Part shown: positions 20,793-29,603 of the stretch, in pieces
Numbering within the stretch: the stretch's first letter is position 1
Layout: every line of letters starts with the position of its first letter
Source: Azospirillum sp. 412522
Lineage (GTDB): Bacteria; Pseudomonadota; Alphaproteobacteria; Azospirillales; Azospirillaceae
Direction of reading: 5' to 3'
DNA length: 64,000 bases
Assembly (NCBI RefSeq): GCF_019805165.1
Contig: NZ_RWIJ01000013.1
Coordinates: 1-64,000, forward strand
Position numbers and translations under genes: made by a program
Notes under the pieces: model-generated
What the model was told of the DNA's origin: nothing
The model's database searches: none
Seen by the model: the letters and a program-made list of their open reading frames with translations, nothing else

Positions 20793-21686
20793 ATGTCGCA
20801 TTCCATCAACAGCTCTGGCAACGGCTCCGCTGCGGACCAGCCGCTCATCCCCCTGCTGACCCGCATCGCCGAGGCGCTGGAGCGTCTGGCCCCGCCGCCG
20901 GACCGGCCGCTCGACTTCGGCGCAGCCGACGCCTTCATCTGGCATCCCGATCCCGACCGGCTGGAAGCGGTGCCGGTAGTCAACCGCGTCGACATCATGC
21001 TTCTGCAGGGAATCGAACGGCAGCGGGAGATCCTGCTGGACAACACCCGCCGCTTCGCCGCCGGGCTGCCGGCCAACAACGCCCTGCTGTGGGGGGCGCG
21101 CGGCACCGGTAAAAGCTCGCTGGTCAAGGCCGCCCACGCCGCCATCTGCAGCGAGCGGCCGGGTGAGCTCGCCTTGGTGGAAATCCACCGGGAGGACATC
21201 CCCACCCTGCCCCGGCTTCTGACCCGGCTGAAGGGCGAGGCGCGCCGCTTCATCCTGTTCTGCGACGATTTGTCCTTCGACCATGACGACGCCCATTACA
21301 AGTCGCTGAAGGCGGTGCTGGACGGGGGGATCGAGGGGCGGCCGGACAATGTGGTGTTCTACGCGACTTCCAACCGTCGCCATCTGATGCCGCGCGACAT
21401 GATCGAGAACGAGCGGTCGACCGCAATCAACCCGGCCGAAGCGGTGGAGGAGAAGGTGTCGCTGTCCGACCGCTTCGGGCTGTGGCTGGGCTTCCACAAC
21501 TGCGACCAGGACACCTACTTCGCGATGATCGAGGGCTATGTCCGCCATTTCGGCCTGGATATCCCGGAGGACCGGCTGCGCGCCGAGGCCGTCGAATGGT
21601 CGGTCACGCGCGGAAGCCGGTCGGGCCGGGTGGCCTGGCAGTTCATCCAGGACTTGGCTGGCCGCCTCGGGAAACCCCTTCGCTGA
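20793..21686 (+). CDS. DUF815 family AAA+ ATPase
   Basis: The 297-residue protein has a Walker A motif (GARGTGKSS, residues 101-109), a Walker B region RFILFCDDLSFD, and a sensor-like VVFYATSNRRHL. This pattern is typical of the uncharacterised DUF815 ATPases found near secretion genes in many proteobacteria. It has no signal peptide or membrane helix. Its role is unknown. ATG 20793 was chosen as the last start before the conserved region; the ribosome-binding site is weak. Its 3' end overlaps the convergent LysM/LytM gene by 44 bp. Confidence 0.85.
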   Translation: MSHSINSSGNGSAADQPLIPLLTRIAEALERLAPPPDRPLDFGAADAFIWHPDPDRLEAVPVVNRVDIMLLQGIERQREILLDNTRRFAAGLPANNALLWGARGTGKSSLVKAAHAAICSERPGELALVEIHREDIPTLPRLLTRLKGEARRFILFCDDLSFDHDDAHYKSLKAVLDGGIEGRPDNVVFYATSNRRHLMPRDMIENERSTAINPAEAVEEKVSLSDRFGLWLGFHNCDQDTYFAMIEGYVRHFGLDIPEDRLRAEAVEWSVTRGSRSGRVAWQFIQDLAGRLGKPLR

Positions 21687-22914
21687 CCTTGCGGTCCATC
21701 TGATCGCTCGGATCGACCGCCTGGCTGCCCTTGCGCAGCTCGAAATGGAGCTGGGGCGAGGATACGCCGCCGGTCTGGCCGACCCGGGCGATCACCTGCC
21801 CGCGCTTCACCGAGGCGCCGCGCTCCACCTCGATCTTGTCGAGATGGGCGTAGGCGGTGATCCAGCCGTCGGAATGCTTCAGCAGGAGCAGGTTGCCGAA
21901 TCCGCGCAGCTCGTTGCCGGCATAGGCGACCACCCCATTGTCGGCTGCCACCACGGCGGTGCCCTTCGCTGCCGCAATGTTCAGCCCGTCATTGTGCAGA
22001 CCGTCCGGCTTCGGCCCATAGCCGGAAATCAGCTTGCCCTTTACCGGCCACAGGAAGCGGGCGCCGCCGCGTGGCGGCGGGGCTCCGACCTCGGCCTTCG
22101 GCTCCGGCTTGGGTGGCGGCGCGGCGGCGGCGATCTCCTGCTGCGGAACGGCAGGCGGCGGGACGGGCTGTGCGGCAGCGGGGGCGGGAATCGGTGTCGG
22201 CGCCGGCTTGGCACCGGGCGGACGCAACATGGTCGGGGCTTGGCCCGGCTGATAGGCGGTGTCACCCGCGGCCGCCGCCGGAGCGGGTTCGGGCGCGGCA
22301 CCCGGTTTGGATGGCGGCGGTAGCGGCGTGGCGGAGATGCCGCCGGAGGAGGCAGAACCCGGGGATGCGCCCGGAGGAGGCAGTTCAGCCGCTTGAACCG
22401 ATCCGCGGCCCGCCGGGGAACCCTGCGGCGTCAGCGGTACGGCGGTGCCCGATGCCGTCCCGGACGCGACCATGGTTCCGCTGCCGTCGTTGCTGCCCGG
22501 CAGGCGCAAAGGCTGGCCGACCTGCACCGCATAGGGCGGGTTCAGGTTGTTCAGCCGCGTCAGCTCACTGACATCGACATTGTGCATCCGGGAGATGCTG
22601 TAGAGGCTGTCACCCTTCTGCACGATATACTGGCGCGACGTCGGCAGGATTAGACGTTGGCCGACCTCCAGCCGGTAGGGTGGCGCCAGCTTGTTCGCCT
22701 CGATCAGGTCGCGAAGCGGCACGTTGTAGCGGCGCGACAGGCTGTAGGCGCTGTCGCCCTTCTGCACGCTGATGGCCCCGCCAGCGGATTCCGGCGCCTC
22801 GGACACATGGGTGAAGGGAGCCAGCCCGCCGACCCGTTCGCAGGCGCCGAGCGCCAGGACGGCCGTGGACAGGACCAGTGCGGATAGAACGCGCTTGGAA
22901 AATACGGGTTTCAT
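21643..22914 (-). CDS. nlpD: LysM/LytM (M23-fold) lipoprotein, NlpD/DipM-like
   Basis: The 423-residue protein has a lipobox (VLALGAC), two LysM peptidoglycan-binding repeats (about 48-93 and 94-138), a long Pro/Ala-rich linker, and a C-terminal LytM domain. The first metal-binding motif of active M23 enzymes, HxGxD, is replaced by NDGLN (within LHNDGLNIAA), although YAHL and LHFELR remain. It is therefore probably an amidase activator like NlpD or DipM, not a hydrolase. It starts at ATG 22914, overlapping the pcm stop (ATGA). The order surE-pcm-nlpD mirrors that of E. coli. Confidence 0.88.
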   Translation of the reverse strand: MKPVFSKRVLSALVLSTAVLALGACERVGGLAPFTHVSEAPESAGGAISVQKGDSAYSLSRRYNVPLRDLIEANKLAPPYRLEVGQRLILPTSRQYIVQKGDSLYSISRMHNVDVSELTRLNNLNPPYAVQVGQPLRLPGSNDGSGTMVASGTASGTAVPLTPQGSPAGRGSVQAAELPPPGASPGSASSGGISATPLPPPSKPGAAPEPAPAAAAGDTAYQPGQAPTMLRPPGAKPAPTPIPAPAAAQPVPPPAVPQQEIAAAAPPPKPEPKAEVGAPPPRGGARFLWPVKGKLISGYGPKPDGLHNDGLNIAAAKGTAVVAADNGVVAYAGNELRGFGNLLLLKHSDGWITAYAHLDKIEVERGASVKRGQVIARVGQTGGVSSPQLHFELRKGSQAVDPSDQMDRKVSEGVSRGGQPSPG

Positions 22915-23564
22915 GCGGAACGGACCGATTGCGGCGGGTCGGACAGCAGCGGAACGAAACGGACGGGCCACAGGTCCTCCCGGATAAGGCCAGCTTCGGA
23001 ACGTCGGAAACGCACGACCTTTTGGTCGCGATGATCGCTCCCGAGTGGAATGACCATGACACCACCAATGGCGAGTTGATCCGTCAAGTCTTTTGGCGGC
23101 TCCGGCCCACCGGCGGCCGTGACCAGTATGCGGGCGAAGGGCGCCTGCTCCGGCCAGCCTCGCGTCCCGTCGCCGAGCCGCGTGGTGATCGTGTGGATGT
23201 CCAGCGCTTGGAACCGGGCCTCCGCCTCGCGCAGCAGCGGCTTCAGCCGCTCGATGGTGAAGACCCGGCGGCAGAGCCGCGACAGCACCGCCGCCTGATA
23301 GCCGGAACCTGTGCCGACCTCAAGGACAAGATGTCGCGGGTGCAGGTCCAGCGCCTGGGTCATCAGTCCGACCACGAGCGGCTGGCTGATGGTCTGGCCG
23401 AGGTCGATCGGCAGCGCCGTGTCCTCCCACGCCCGGTCCTGGAAGGCTTCCGGAACGAACAGTTCGCGCGGGATCCGCTCGATCGCCGCCAACACTCGTG
23501 TGTCGGTGACGCCGGCCCCGCGAAGGGCCATCAGCAAGCGGATCTTGCGCGGGTTGTAGGTCAC
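22911..23564 (-). CDS. pcm: Protein-L-isoaspartate O-methyltransferase
   Basis: This enzyme repairs isoaspartyl damage in proteins using S-adenosylmethionine. The 217-residue protein has the PCMT features QTISQPLVVGLMTQAL and motif I LEVGTGSGYQAAVLS, then GDGTRGWP and ILVTAAGGPEPPKDL. The start is GTG at 23564, overlapping the surE stop (GTGTGA). The frame continues upstream inside surE but without family similarity. It is the middle gene of the surE-pcm-nlpD unit. Confidence 0.93.
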   Translation of the reverse strand: MTYNPRKIRLLMALRGAGVTDTRVLAAIERIPRELFVPEAFQDRAWEDTALPIDLGQTISQPLVVGLMTQALDLHPRHLVLEVGTGSGYQAAVLSRLCRRVFTIERLKPLLREAEARFQALDIHTITTRLGDGTRGWPEQAPFARILVTAAGGPEPPKDLTDQLAIGGVMVIPLGSDHRDQKVVRFRRSEAGLIREDLWPVRFVPLLSDPPQSVRSA

Positions 23565-24343
23565 ACGAAGGCCTGCCTCAACGTCTGGAGCGTCGGCGTG
23601 TGGGTGAGGTCGAGATAGACGGGTGTTACCGAGATGCCGCCGTTGAACACGACATGGATGTCGGTGTCGTCCGCCACGTCGGCCTCGCCGCGCAGCGTGC
23701 CGATCCAGATATAGGGCTTGCCACGCGGATCGACACGCTCGAACAGCTCGTCGCCGATCTTGCGCTTGCCATGGCGCACCACCTGGATGCCCGTCACCTC
23801 CGCGGCCGGGCGGGCCGGGAAGTTGACGTTCAGCAGCACGTTCTTCGGCCAAGCCACCGTCACCGCCTTGCGCACCACGTCGGCGCCATGGGCGGCGGCG
23901 GCGGACCAGTCGATCGGCTGGCCCACCTCGTAATGCTGGCTCATGGCGATGGCCGGGACGTTCAGTAGCGTCGCCTCCATCGCCGCGGCGATGGTGCCGG
24001 AATAGGTCACGTCCTCGCCGATGTTGGAGCCCTGGTTGACGCCGGACAGAACCAGAGTCGGACGGGCATCCTTCATCACATGGTTGACCGCCAGCAGCAC
24101 GCAGTCGGTCGGCGTCCCGTCGACGGTGAATCGGCGCTCGTCCAGCTTGCGCAGGCGCAGCGGCCGGTTGATGGTCAGCGAATGGCTGGCCGCCGACTGC
24201 TCCATTTCCGGCGCCACGACCCAGACGTCGTCGGAAAGCTCGTGCGCGATGGCTTCCAGGACCTTCAATCCCTGCGCATGGATGCCGTCGTCGTTGGTGA
24301 CGAGGATCCGGGCCTGGGACAGGTCGAGCGGCAGGGTGAACAT
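23561..24343 (-). CDS. surE: 5'/3'-nucleotidase SurE
   Basis: SurE dephosphorylates nucleoside 5' and 3' monophosphates and short polyphosphate. The 260-residue protein has the metal site TNDDGIHAQGL (Asp18, Asp19), the phosphate-binding AASHSLTI segment and SGVNQGSNIGEDVTYSGT. ATG 24343 overlaps the serS stop by one base (TGATG) and was chosen over a longer frame. Coupling with serS upstream and pcm downstream indicates a single transcript. Confidence 0.95.
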   Translation of the reverse strand: MFTLPLDLSQARILVTNDDGIHAQGLKVLEAIAHELSDDVWVVAPEMEQSAASHSLTINRPLRLRKLDERRFTVDGTPTDCVLLAVNHVMKDARPTLVLSGVNQGSNIGEDVTYSGTIAAAMEATLLNVPAIAMSQHYEVGQPIDWSAAAAHGADVVRKAVTVAWPKNVLLNVNFPARPAAEVTGIQVVRHGKRKIGDELFERVDPRGKPYIWIGTLRGEADVADDTDIHVVFNGGISVTPVYLDLTHTPTLQTLRQAFV

Positions 24344-25614
24344 CAGATGGAAATCCTCTCCACTCCGCGCATGTAGGGGCGGAGCGCTTCCGGAACCAGG
24401 ATCGAACCGTCGGGCTGCTGGTAGTTCTCCAGAACCGCGATCAGGCAGCGCCCGACCGCCACACCCGATCCGTTGAGGGTGTGGACGAATTGAGTTTGCT
24501 TCTCGCCCTTGGCCCGGCAACGGGCCTTCATCCGCCGCGCCTGGAAATCACCGCAATTGGAAATGCTGGAGATCTCGCGGTAGGCGTTCTGGCCCGGCAG
24601 CCAGACCTCGACGTCATAGGTCTTGCGCGAGGAGAAGCCCATGTCGCCGGTGCACAGCACGATGGTGCGGTAAGGCAGGCCCAGCCGCTCCAGGATCGTC
24701 TCGGCGCAACGGGTCATGCGCTGATGCTCGTCCTCCGACTGTTCCGGCGCGGTGATGGCGACCATCTCCACCTTCCAGAACTGGTGCTGGCGGATCATGC
24801 CGCGGGTGTCGCGCCCGGCCGATCCCGCTTCCGCGCGGAAGCAGGGAGTCAGCGCGGTGTAGCGCAGCGGCAGTTCCTCCGCCGCGACGATCTGGTCGTT
24901 GACCAGATTGGTCAGCGGCACTTCGCTGGTCGGGATCAGGTAATGGTCGCTGGAGGTGGTCTTGAACAGATCCTCCTCGAACTTCGGCAGCTGGCCTGTG
25001 CCGAACAGGGCGGTGTCGCGCACCATCAGCGGCGGGGCGATCTCGGTAAAGCCATGCTCGCTGGTGTGGATGTCCAGCATGAAGTCGGCGAGCGCGCGCT
25101 CAAGGCGCGCCAGCCCGCCCTTCAGCACGGTGAAGCGGGCGCCGGACATGCGGGCCGCGGCCTCGAAATCCATCAGGCCCAGCGCCTCGCCCAGCTCGTA
25201 ATGCTGCTTGGGGTTGGCGATGTCGGCGGGGGTGCCCCAGCGGCGGACCTCGACGTTGGCGGTCTCGTCCGGCCCGTCCGGCACGTCGTCGGCCGGGATG
25301 TTGGGCAGGCCGGCGAGCAGCGCGTCGAGTTCGGCGCCGAGCGCGCGCTCCTCCTCCTCGACCTGGGGCAGGCGGTCCTTCAGGGTCGCCATCTCGTCCA
25401 GGATCGGTTGGGCGTCGCGGCCTTCGCGCTTGGCGAGGCCGATTTCCTTCGCCGCCTCGTTCCGGCGGGCTTGCATCTCCTGCATCTGGGTCTGCGCGGC
25501 GCGGCGGCGGCCGTCGAGGTCGAGCACGGAGGACGACATCGGCGCCAATCCCCGGCGGCCAAGGCCGCGGTCGAAGGCTTCGGGATTCTCACGGATGGCG
25601 CGAAGGTCGTGCAT
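24343..25614 (-). CDS. serS: Serine--tRNA ligase
   Basis: SerRS charges tRNA-Ser and, in the selenocysteine pathway, tRNA-Sec. The 423-residue class II synthetase has the N-terminal coiled-coil arm (about residues 25-110) and the TSEVPLTN segment. Motif 2 reads [18 protein letters not shown] and motif 3 [16 protein letters not shown]. It starts at ATG 25614 ([14 protein letters not shown]), a standard family start. It leads the serS-surE-pcm-nlpD operon and has a recognisable promoter at 25649-25677. Confidence 0.97.
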   Translation of the reverse strand: MHDLRAIRENPEAFDRGLGRRGLAPMSSSVLDLDGRRRAAQTQMQEMQARRNEAAKEIGLAKREGRDAQPILDEMATLKDRLPQVEEEERALGAELDALLAGLPNIPADDVPDGPDETANVEVRRWGTPADIANPKQHYELGEALGLMDFEAAARMSGARFTVLKGGLARLERALADFMLDIHTSEHGFTEIAPPLMVRDTALFGTGQLPKFEEDLFKTTSSDHYLIPTSEVPLTNLVNDQIVAAEELPLRYTALTPCFRAEAGSAGRDTRGMIRQHQFWKVEMVAITAPEQSEDEHQRMTRCAETILERLGLPYRTIVLCTGDMGFSSRKTYDVEVWLPGQNAYREISSISNCGDFQARRMKARCRAKGEKQTQFVHTLNGSGVAVGRCLIAVLENYQQPDGSILVPEALRPYMRGVERISI

Positions 25615-25648
25615 GGCTCGAACAATCAACGAATTGTGTGGGGCACTG

Positions 25649-25677
25649 GTTATACGGCGCGACCCGGCCAAGGTCCA
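25649..25677 (-). promoter_or_regulatory. Promoter candidate for the serS operon
   Basis: On the minus strand, TGGACC (25672-25677) and TATAAC (25649-25654) are separated by 17 bp. Transcription would start about 25-30 bases before the serS ATG. Confidence 0.45.
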
Positions 25678-25845
25678 GTGCAAGGCCACTCCCGCACCTC
25701 TCCTGATAAGGGGATATAGAGGCGACTTGCACGGATGGCATGGCGGCTGCGCCCCGGCAATTGTTGGAATGCACGGGTGCGGCAAGGCAATGTCGTTGCT
25801 GCGCTGCACCAGACGGCGCCAGGGACCAGAACAGGAGTCGAGCGC

Positions 25846-27054
25846 GTGCGCGACGAGATCGAGACCGGTGGCGAGGCCGCCTATCTTCAGGCCGGCACCC
25901 CCGCCTATCGCCGCGCCAGCCGCATCCTGTTCGTCGCCGGCTTCTCCACCTTCGCCACGCTCTATTGCGTCCAGCCTCTGCTGCCCGACTTCGTGCGGGA
26001 GTTTGGGGTGACCCCGGCGGAATCCAGCCTGTCGCTGTCGCTGACCACCGGGGTGCTGGCGGGGGCACTGCTGGTGGCGGGCGCCATCTCCGACGGGATC
26101 GGTCGCAAACCGGTGATGGTCGCGGCATTGCTCGGCGCCGGCATCCTCGGAATCATCGGCGCACTGATGCCGGACTGGCACGGCTTCCTGGCGGTGCGGG
26201 CGCTGGAGGGGCTGGCGCTGAGCGGCCTGCCGGCCGTCGCCATGGCCTATGTCTCCGAAGAGGTCGATCCGAAATCGGCGGGCGTCGCCATGGGGCTTTA
26301 TATCGGCGGCACCGCCATCGGCGGCATGTCCGGCCGGGTGCTCACCGCGATCGTCACCGACCTCGGCACCTGGAGGCTGGCTGTGGGGGTGGTGGGAGCG
26401 CTGGCGGTGGCGGCGGCCGCCACCGTATGGTTCGCCCTGCCGCCGTCGCAGCACTTCGTCCGCCGCACTGCCGGACTGCCGGCGCTGGCGCGGGCCTGGC
26501 GCGGGCTGCTGACCGACCCTGCCCTGCTCGGGCTGTTCTCGCTCGGCTTCCTGTTGATGGGCGGCTTCGTCACCGTCTTCAACTACATCGGCTTCCGCCT
26601 GAGCGAGCCGCCGTTCGAGCTGCGGCCGGCCATCGTCGGCGCGGTGTTCCTGGTCTACAGCTTCGGCGTCGTCAGTTCGCCGCTGTTCGGCGGCTGGTCC
26701 GGACGCTTCGGGTCGCATCGCACATTGGCGGCGGCGGTGGCGCTGATGGTGGCCGGGCTGGCGCTGATGGAGATCGACGGCCTGTTCGCCATCGCGTCGG
26801 GCATCGCCCTGTTCACCTTCGCCTTCTTCGGCGCCCATTCCATCGTGTCGGCCTGGATCGGACGGCGGGCGGCGATGGCGCGCGGGCAGGCCTCGTCCAT
26901 CTATCTGTTCTGCTATTATCTGGGCTCGACGCTCGCCGGAACGCTCGGCGGGCTGTTCTGGCACGGGTTCGGCTGGACCGGGGTGGCCGCCTTCGTCGGG
27001 CTCCTGCTGACGGTTGCGGTGGGAGTGACCGCCGGGTTGCAGCGCAGCCGCTGA
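25846..27054 (+). CDS. MFS transporter (YnfM/AraJ-like)
   Basis: The roughly 400-residue protein has 12 predicted hydrophobic segments and the loop 2-3 signature [13 protein letters not shown] typical of the major facilitator superfamily. A second half-motif, [12 protein letters not shown], follows in the C-terminal half. The [10 protein letters not shown] segment resembles YnfM/DHA1-type exporters. The substrate is unknown. The reading frame is open from 25735, but the GTG at 25846 has AGGAG eight bases upstream and was chosen. It is divergent from serS and probably monocistronic. Confidence 0.87.
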   Translation: MRDEIETGGEAAYLQAGTPAYRRASRILFVAGFSTFATLYCVQPLLPDFVREFGVTPAESSLSLSLTTGVLAGALLVAGAISDGIGRKPVMVAALLGAGILGIIGALMPDWHGFLAVRALEGLALSGLPAVAMAYVSEEVDPKSAGVAMGLYIGGTAIGGMSGRVLTAIVTDLGTWRLAVGVVGALAVAAAATVWFALPPSQHFVRRTAGLPALARAWRGLLTDPALLGLFSLGFLLMGGFVTVFNYIGFRLSEPPFELRPAIVGAVFLVYSFGVVSSPLFGGWSGRFGSHRTLAAAVALMVAGLALMEIDGLFAIASGIALFTFAFFGAHSIVSAWIGRRAAMARGQASSIYLFCYYLGSTLAGTLGGLFWHGFGWTGVAAFVGLLLTVAVGVTAGLQRSR

Positions 27055-27176
27055 GGGTGCCGTCGCGGATGCCGCTGGGGGGGGAGCGGCGAACGGTCGC
27101 GTTTGCGATTCGGCTTATTGCATCGCGCTTGGCCGCGCGTCAGGCTGTACGGGTCCCTTCGGCGGGAGTGCGCGCA

Positions 27177-27740
27177 GTGAGTTGCCTGACCGTGTATCTG
27201 GAAAGCGACGCCCACCGGCCGGAACTCCGCACGGCCGACCCGGCTCTGATTGCGGCCCATCTGGCCCACAACGGCATCCTTTACGAACGTTGGACCGCAG
27301 ATGTGCCCCTGCCCGCCTCGGCCGACGCGGACGCCGTGCTGCGAGTCTATGCCGCCCCCATCGAGCGGCTAACGGAGGCGCGACGCTACTGCACCGTGGA
27401 TGTGGTGCGCGTCACCCCGGAGACCGAGTGTGTCGCCGCCCTGCGCGGCAGATTCCTGGATGAACACACTCATGACGAGGACGAAGCGCGGTTCTTCGTC
27501 GAAGGCGCCGGCGCATTCTACATCCATCTGAAGTCCCGCGTTTTCCGCATGGTGTGCGAAACGGGCGATCTGCTGAGCATTCCCGCCGGTACTCCGCACT
27601 GGTTCGACATGGGGGCGAAGCCGCATTTCACCAGCATCCGCTTCTTCAGCCGTCCCGATGGCTGGGTGTCCACCCTCACCGGCGACACCATCGCGGCACG
27701 TTTTCCTTGCTTCGAACCGGACGCTGTGCGGGCAGCCTGA
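27177..27740 (+). CDS. mtnD: Acireductone dioxygenase-like cupin
   Basis: ARD acts in methionine salvage, cleaving acireductone in an Fe- or Ni-dependent reaction. The 187-residue cupin shows the metal site His97, His99, Glu103 (EHTHDEDE) and His141 (GTPHWFDMG), and the family segments FFVEGAGAFYIH and FTSIRFF. The start is GTG 27177 with GGGAG eight bases upstream. No other methionine-salvage gene is visible in the window. It lies next to the polyamine genes; polyamine synthesis can generate methylthioadenosine, but homospermidine formation does not, so the link may be incidental. Confidence 0.88.
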   Translation: MSCLTVYLESDAHRPELRTADPALIAAHLAHNGILYERWTADVPLPASADADAVLRVYAAPIERLTEARRYCTVDVVRVTPETECVAALRGRFLDEHTHDEDEARFFVEGAGAFYIHLKSRVFRMVCETGDLLSIPAGTPHWFDMGAKPHFTSIRFFSRPDGWVSTLTGDTIAARFPCFEPDAVRAA

Positions 27741-27771
27741 ATCCGCCCTATTCCCGCCTCAAAAAATTCAC

Positions 27772-27799
27772 TTGAATCACGGGCGGAAAAGCGTAAATC
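27772..27799 (+). promoter_or_regulatory. Promoter candidate for the ornithine decarboxylase leader
   Basis: TTGAAT (27772-27777) and TAAATC (27794-27799) are 16 bp apart. Transcription from about 27806 would give a leader of about 370 nt before the decarboxylase start. Confidence 0.4.
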
Positions 27800-27805
27800 A
27801 ATCGG

Positions 27806-28030
27806 CACGACGCACCCGCACGTGCCTATGGCCCTCTGTGGTTATGCTACGACGTACCGCGTCCTTTTTGGCAGAACCGACCATTCCAGTGGGTCGGTCC
27901 CGAGAGGGAGGTCAGTATGTACGCTGCCCACGGTGGGGCTGTGAGACGGTAGCCCTTTAGCCGGTAAACGACGCGCTGTTGCCTGGAGCTTCACAGCCCG
28001 GGGCCGCTGCTCGAACCGGCTTTTTCCGTC
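27806..28030 (+). promoter_or_regulatory. Structured leader RNA upstream of ornithine decarboxylase (speF-type candidate)
   Basis: The 436 bp between mtnD and the decarboxylase hold no long gene but contain ordered structure. One stem is at 27876-27882/27892-27898 (7 bp). A 9-bp long-range stem GGGCTGTGA/TCACAGCCC is at 27936-27944/27991-27999. An interleaved stem AGCCGGT/ACCGGCT lies at 27959-27965/28015-28021 and is followed by TTTTT. The last two cross, so they form either a pseudoknot or alternative folds, the latter terminator-like. Alphaproteobacterial speF genes are known to carry a conserved speF RNA motif; identity with that motif is inferred from position and not checked. From 28031 to 28176 nothing further was recognised except the ribosome-binding site. 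Confidence 0.55.
27917..27952 (+). CDS. Leader peptide in the ornithine decarboxylase leader
   Basis: An 11-residue open frame, MYAAHGGAVRR, starts at ATG 27917 five bases after AGGGAGG, an excellent ribosome-binding site, and ends in AGA CGG TAG. The last codons lie on the left arm of the GGGCTGTGA stem, so a ribosome reaching or stalling at the two Arg codons would change the fold. In enterobacteria the speF leader peptide SpeFL senses ornithine through ribosome arrest; a comparable role here is inference. Confidence 0.5.
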   Translation: MYAAHGGAVRR

Positions 28031-28176
28031 TCCCCCCTTCCAAATCCGATCAACCGCCGATTCCGCTGCGCCACCCGCGCCCCAGCCTTGTGCTGGCCGG
28101 TTCGTGACGCGGCCTGGGATCGCCGTCTGCTCACCGGACCGGTTTGCACGCCGTTGTCCGGGGATAGGAGTGCGCC

Positions 28177-29460
28177 ATGGGCTTTCTGCGTTCCCGTTCC
28201 GCCGTCACCCCGCTCCGCCGCGTCGGCCTGAACGACAGCAGCGCCGTTTCCCTGTCCACCGGCCGCCGGTCCACGGTGGCCCAGGCCGTCGCCCTGCATC
28301 GCCCGGAAGAGCCGATGCATTGCATCCGCCCCGGCGTTCTGGCCGATACCGCCGGCAGCTTCCTGAAGGCCTTCGCCGGTGCGACCGACGCGGTCGCCCG
28401 CGGCGGCGACGTGCTCTATGCCGTCAAGTGCAACCCGGAACCGGCGGTGCTGCGCGCCCTTTGGGCCGGTGGCGTGCGCCACTTCGATGTCGCCTCCCCT
28501 GGCGAGATCCGTCTGATCCGTCAGATGTTCCCGGACGCCGTCCTGCATTACATGCACCCGGTCAAGGGGCGTCAGGCGATCCGCAACGCCTACCACCAGC
28601 ATGGCGTCCGGGACTTCGTGCTCGACAGCCGGGAAGAGTTGGACAAGATCCTGGAGGAGACCGACGGCGCCACCGACCTCGGCCTCGTCGTGCGCTTGGC
28701 TCTGCCGAAGGGCAATGCGGTCTACGACCTGTCCGGCAAGTTCGGCGCCACCGTGACCGATGCGGTGGACCTGCTGCGCGCCGCCCGTGCAGCGGCATCG
28801 AAGGTCGGACTCTCCTTCCATGTCGGCTCGCAGATGCTCGATCCGTCGGCCTATGAGCGGGCCATCGCGCTGGCTGGTTATGTCATCGCGGAGAGCGGCG
28901 TCGTCCTCGACGTGCTGGACGTCGGCGGTGGCTTCCCGGTGTCCTATCCGGGTGTCACCCCGCCGCCGCTCGGCGACTTCATGGCGGCCATCGCCCGCGG
29001 CATCGCCGCCCTCGACCTGCCGGCGCATTGCCGCCTGTGGTGCGAACCCGGCCGTGCGCTGGTCGCCCCCGGCGTCTCGCTGGTGGTCCAGGTGGTGAAG
29101 CGGCGCGGCGACGAGCTGTTCATCAACGACGGCGTCTATGGCGCCCTGTCCGACGCCGGCGTGCCGGGTTTCCGCTTTCCGGCGCGGCTGATCCGTCCGT
29201 TCGAAGCGATGACCGACGTCGAGGACACCGCCTTCAGCTTCTACGGCCCGACCTGCGACAGCGCCGACAGGATGGCCGGCCCCTTCCATCTGCCGGCCGA
29301 CGTCAAGGCCGGCGACTGGATCGAGCTGGGGCAGCTCGGCGCCTATGGCTCCTGCCTGCGCACCGCCTTCAACGGCTTCGACCAGGCACGTGTCGTCGAG
29401 GTGTCGGACGCACCGCTGCTCGCCACTCCCGGTTACGAGCTTCGCTCCTGCGCGGCCTGA
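28177..29460 (+). CDS. speF: Ornithine decarboxylase (fold III)
   Basis: The PLP enzyme makes putrescine from ornithine. The 427-residue alanine-racemase-fold protein has the PLP lysine Lys84 in YAVKCNPEP. It also has the Gly-rich phosphate loop DVGGGFP (249-255), the EPGR motif (290-293) and the catalytic cysteine Cys360 in GPTCDSAD. It lacks a signal peptide. ATG 28177 has AGGAG seven bases upstream. It belongs to the eukaryotic-like type common in alphaproteobacteria; lysine/ornithine dual activity is possible. The structured leader and the adjacent homospermidine synthase indicate a controlled polyamine unit. Confidence 0.93.
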   Translation: MGFLRSRSAVTPLRRVGLNDSSAVSLSTGRRSTVAQAVALHRPEEPMHCIRPGVLADTAGSFLKAFAGATDAVARGGDVLYAVKCNPEPAVLRALWAGGVRHFDVASPGEIRLIRQMFPDAVLHYMHPVKGRQAIRNAYHQHGVRDFVLDSREELDKILEETDGATDLGLVVRLALPKGNAVYDLSGKFGATVTDAVDLLRAARAAASKVGLSFHVGSQMLDPSAYERAIALAGYVIAESGVVLDVLDVGGGFPVSYPGVTPPPLGDFMAAIARGIAALDLPAHCRLWCEPGRALVAPGVSLVVQVVKRRGDELFINDGVYGALSDAGVPGFRFPARLIRPFEAMTDVEDTAFSFYGPTCDSADRMAGPFHLPADVKAGDWIELGQLGAYGSCLRTAFNGFDQARVVEVSDAPLLATPGYELRSCAA

Positions 29461-29515
29461 ACGCGAAGCCGGATTCTGTGGATAAAGCGTAAAGACATCC
29501 GTAACATTCATTGGT

Positions 29516-29561
29516 CCGGCGTCTCCCGTTTCCTCTTCTCCGAAGTGGGCGGGAGCGCCGG
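29516..29561. repeat. Hairpin between ornithine decarboxylase and homospermidine synthase
   Basis: CCGGCG plus CTCCCG (29516-29521 and 29523-29528) pairs with CGGGAG plus CGCCGG (29550-29561), giving 12 bp with one bulged T and a 21-base loop. No T-run follows. It could be an attenuator or mRNA-stabilising structure. Confidence 0.4.
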
Positions 29562-29603
29562 CTTATGTCGTCGGCCTAAACTACCTCGGGGAGACAAAAA
29601 ATC

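Noticed and set aside
27828..27943. Longer leader frame from ATG 27828 in the ornithine decarboxylase leader
   Set aside because: No ribosome-binding site; the frame at 27917 has a near-perfect one and was preferred.
27844..27960. Leader frame from ATG 27844 beginning MLRRTAS, faintly like SpeFL
   Set aside because: The similarity is limited to an RRT triplet and there is no ribosome-binding site.
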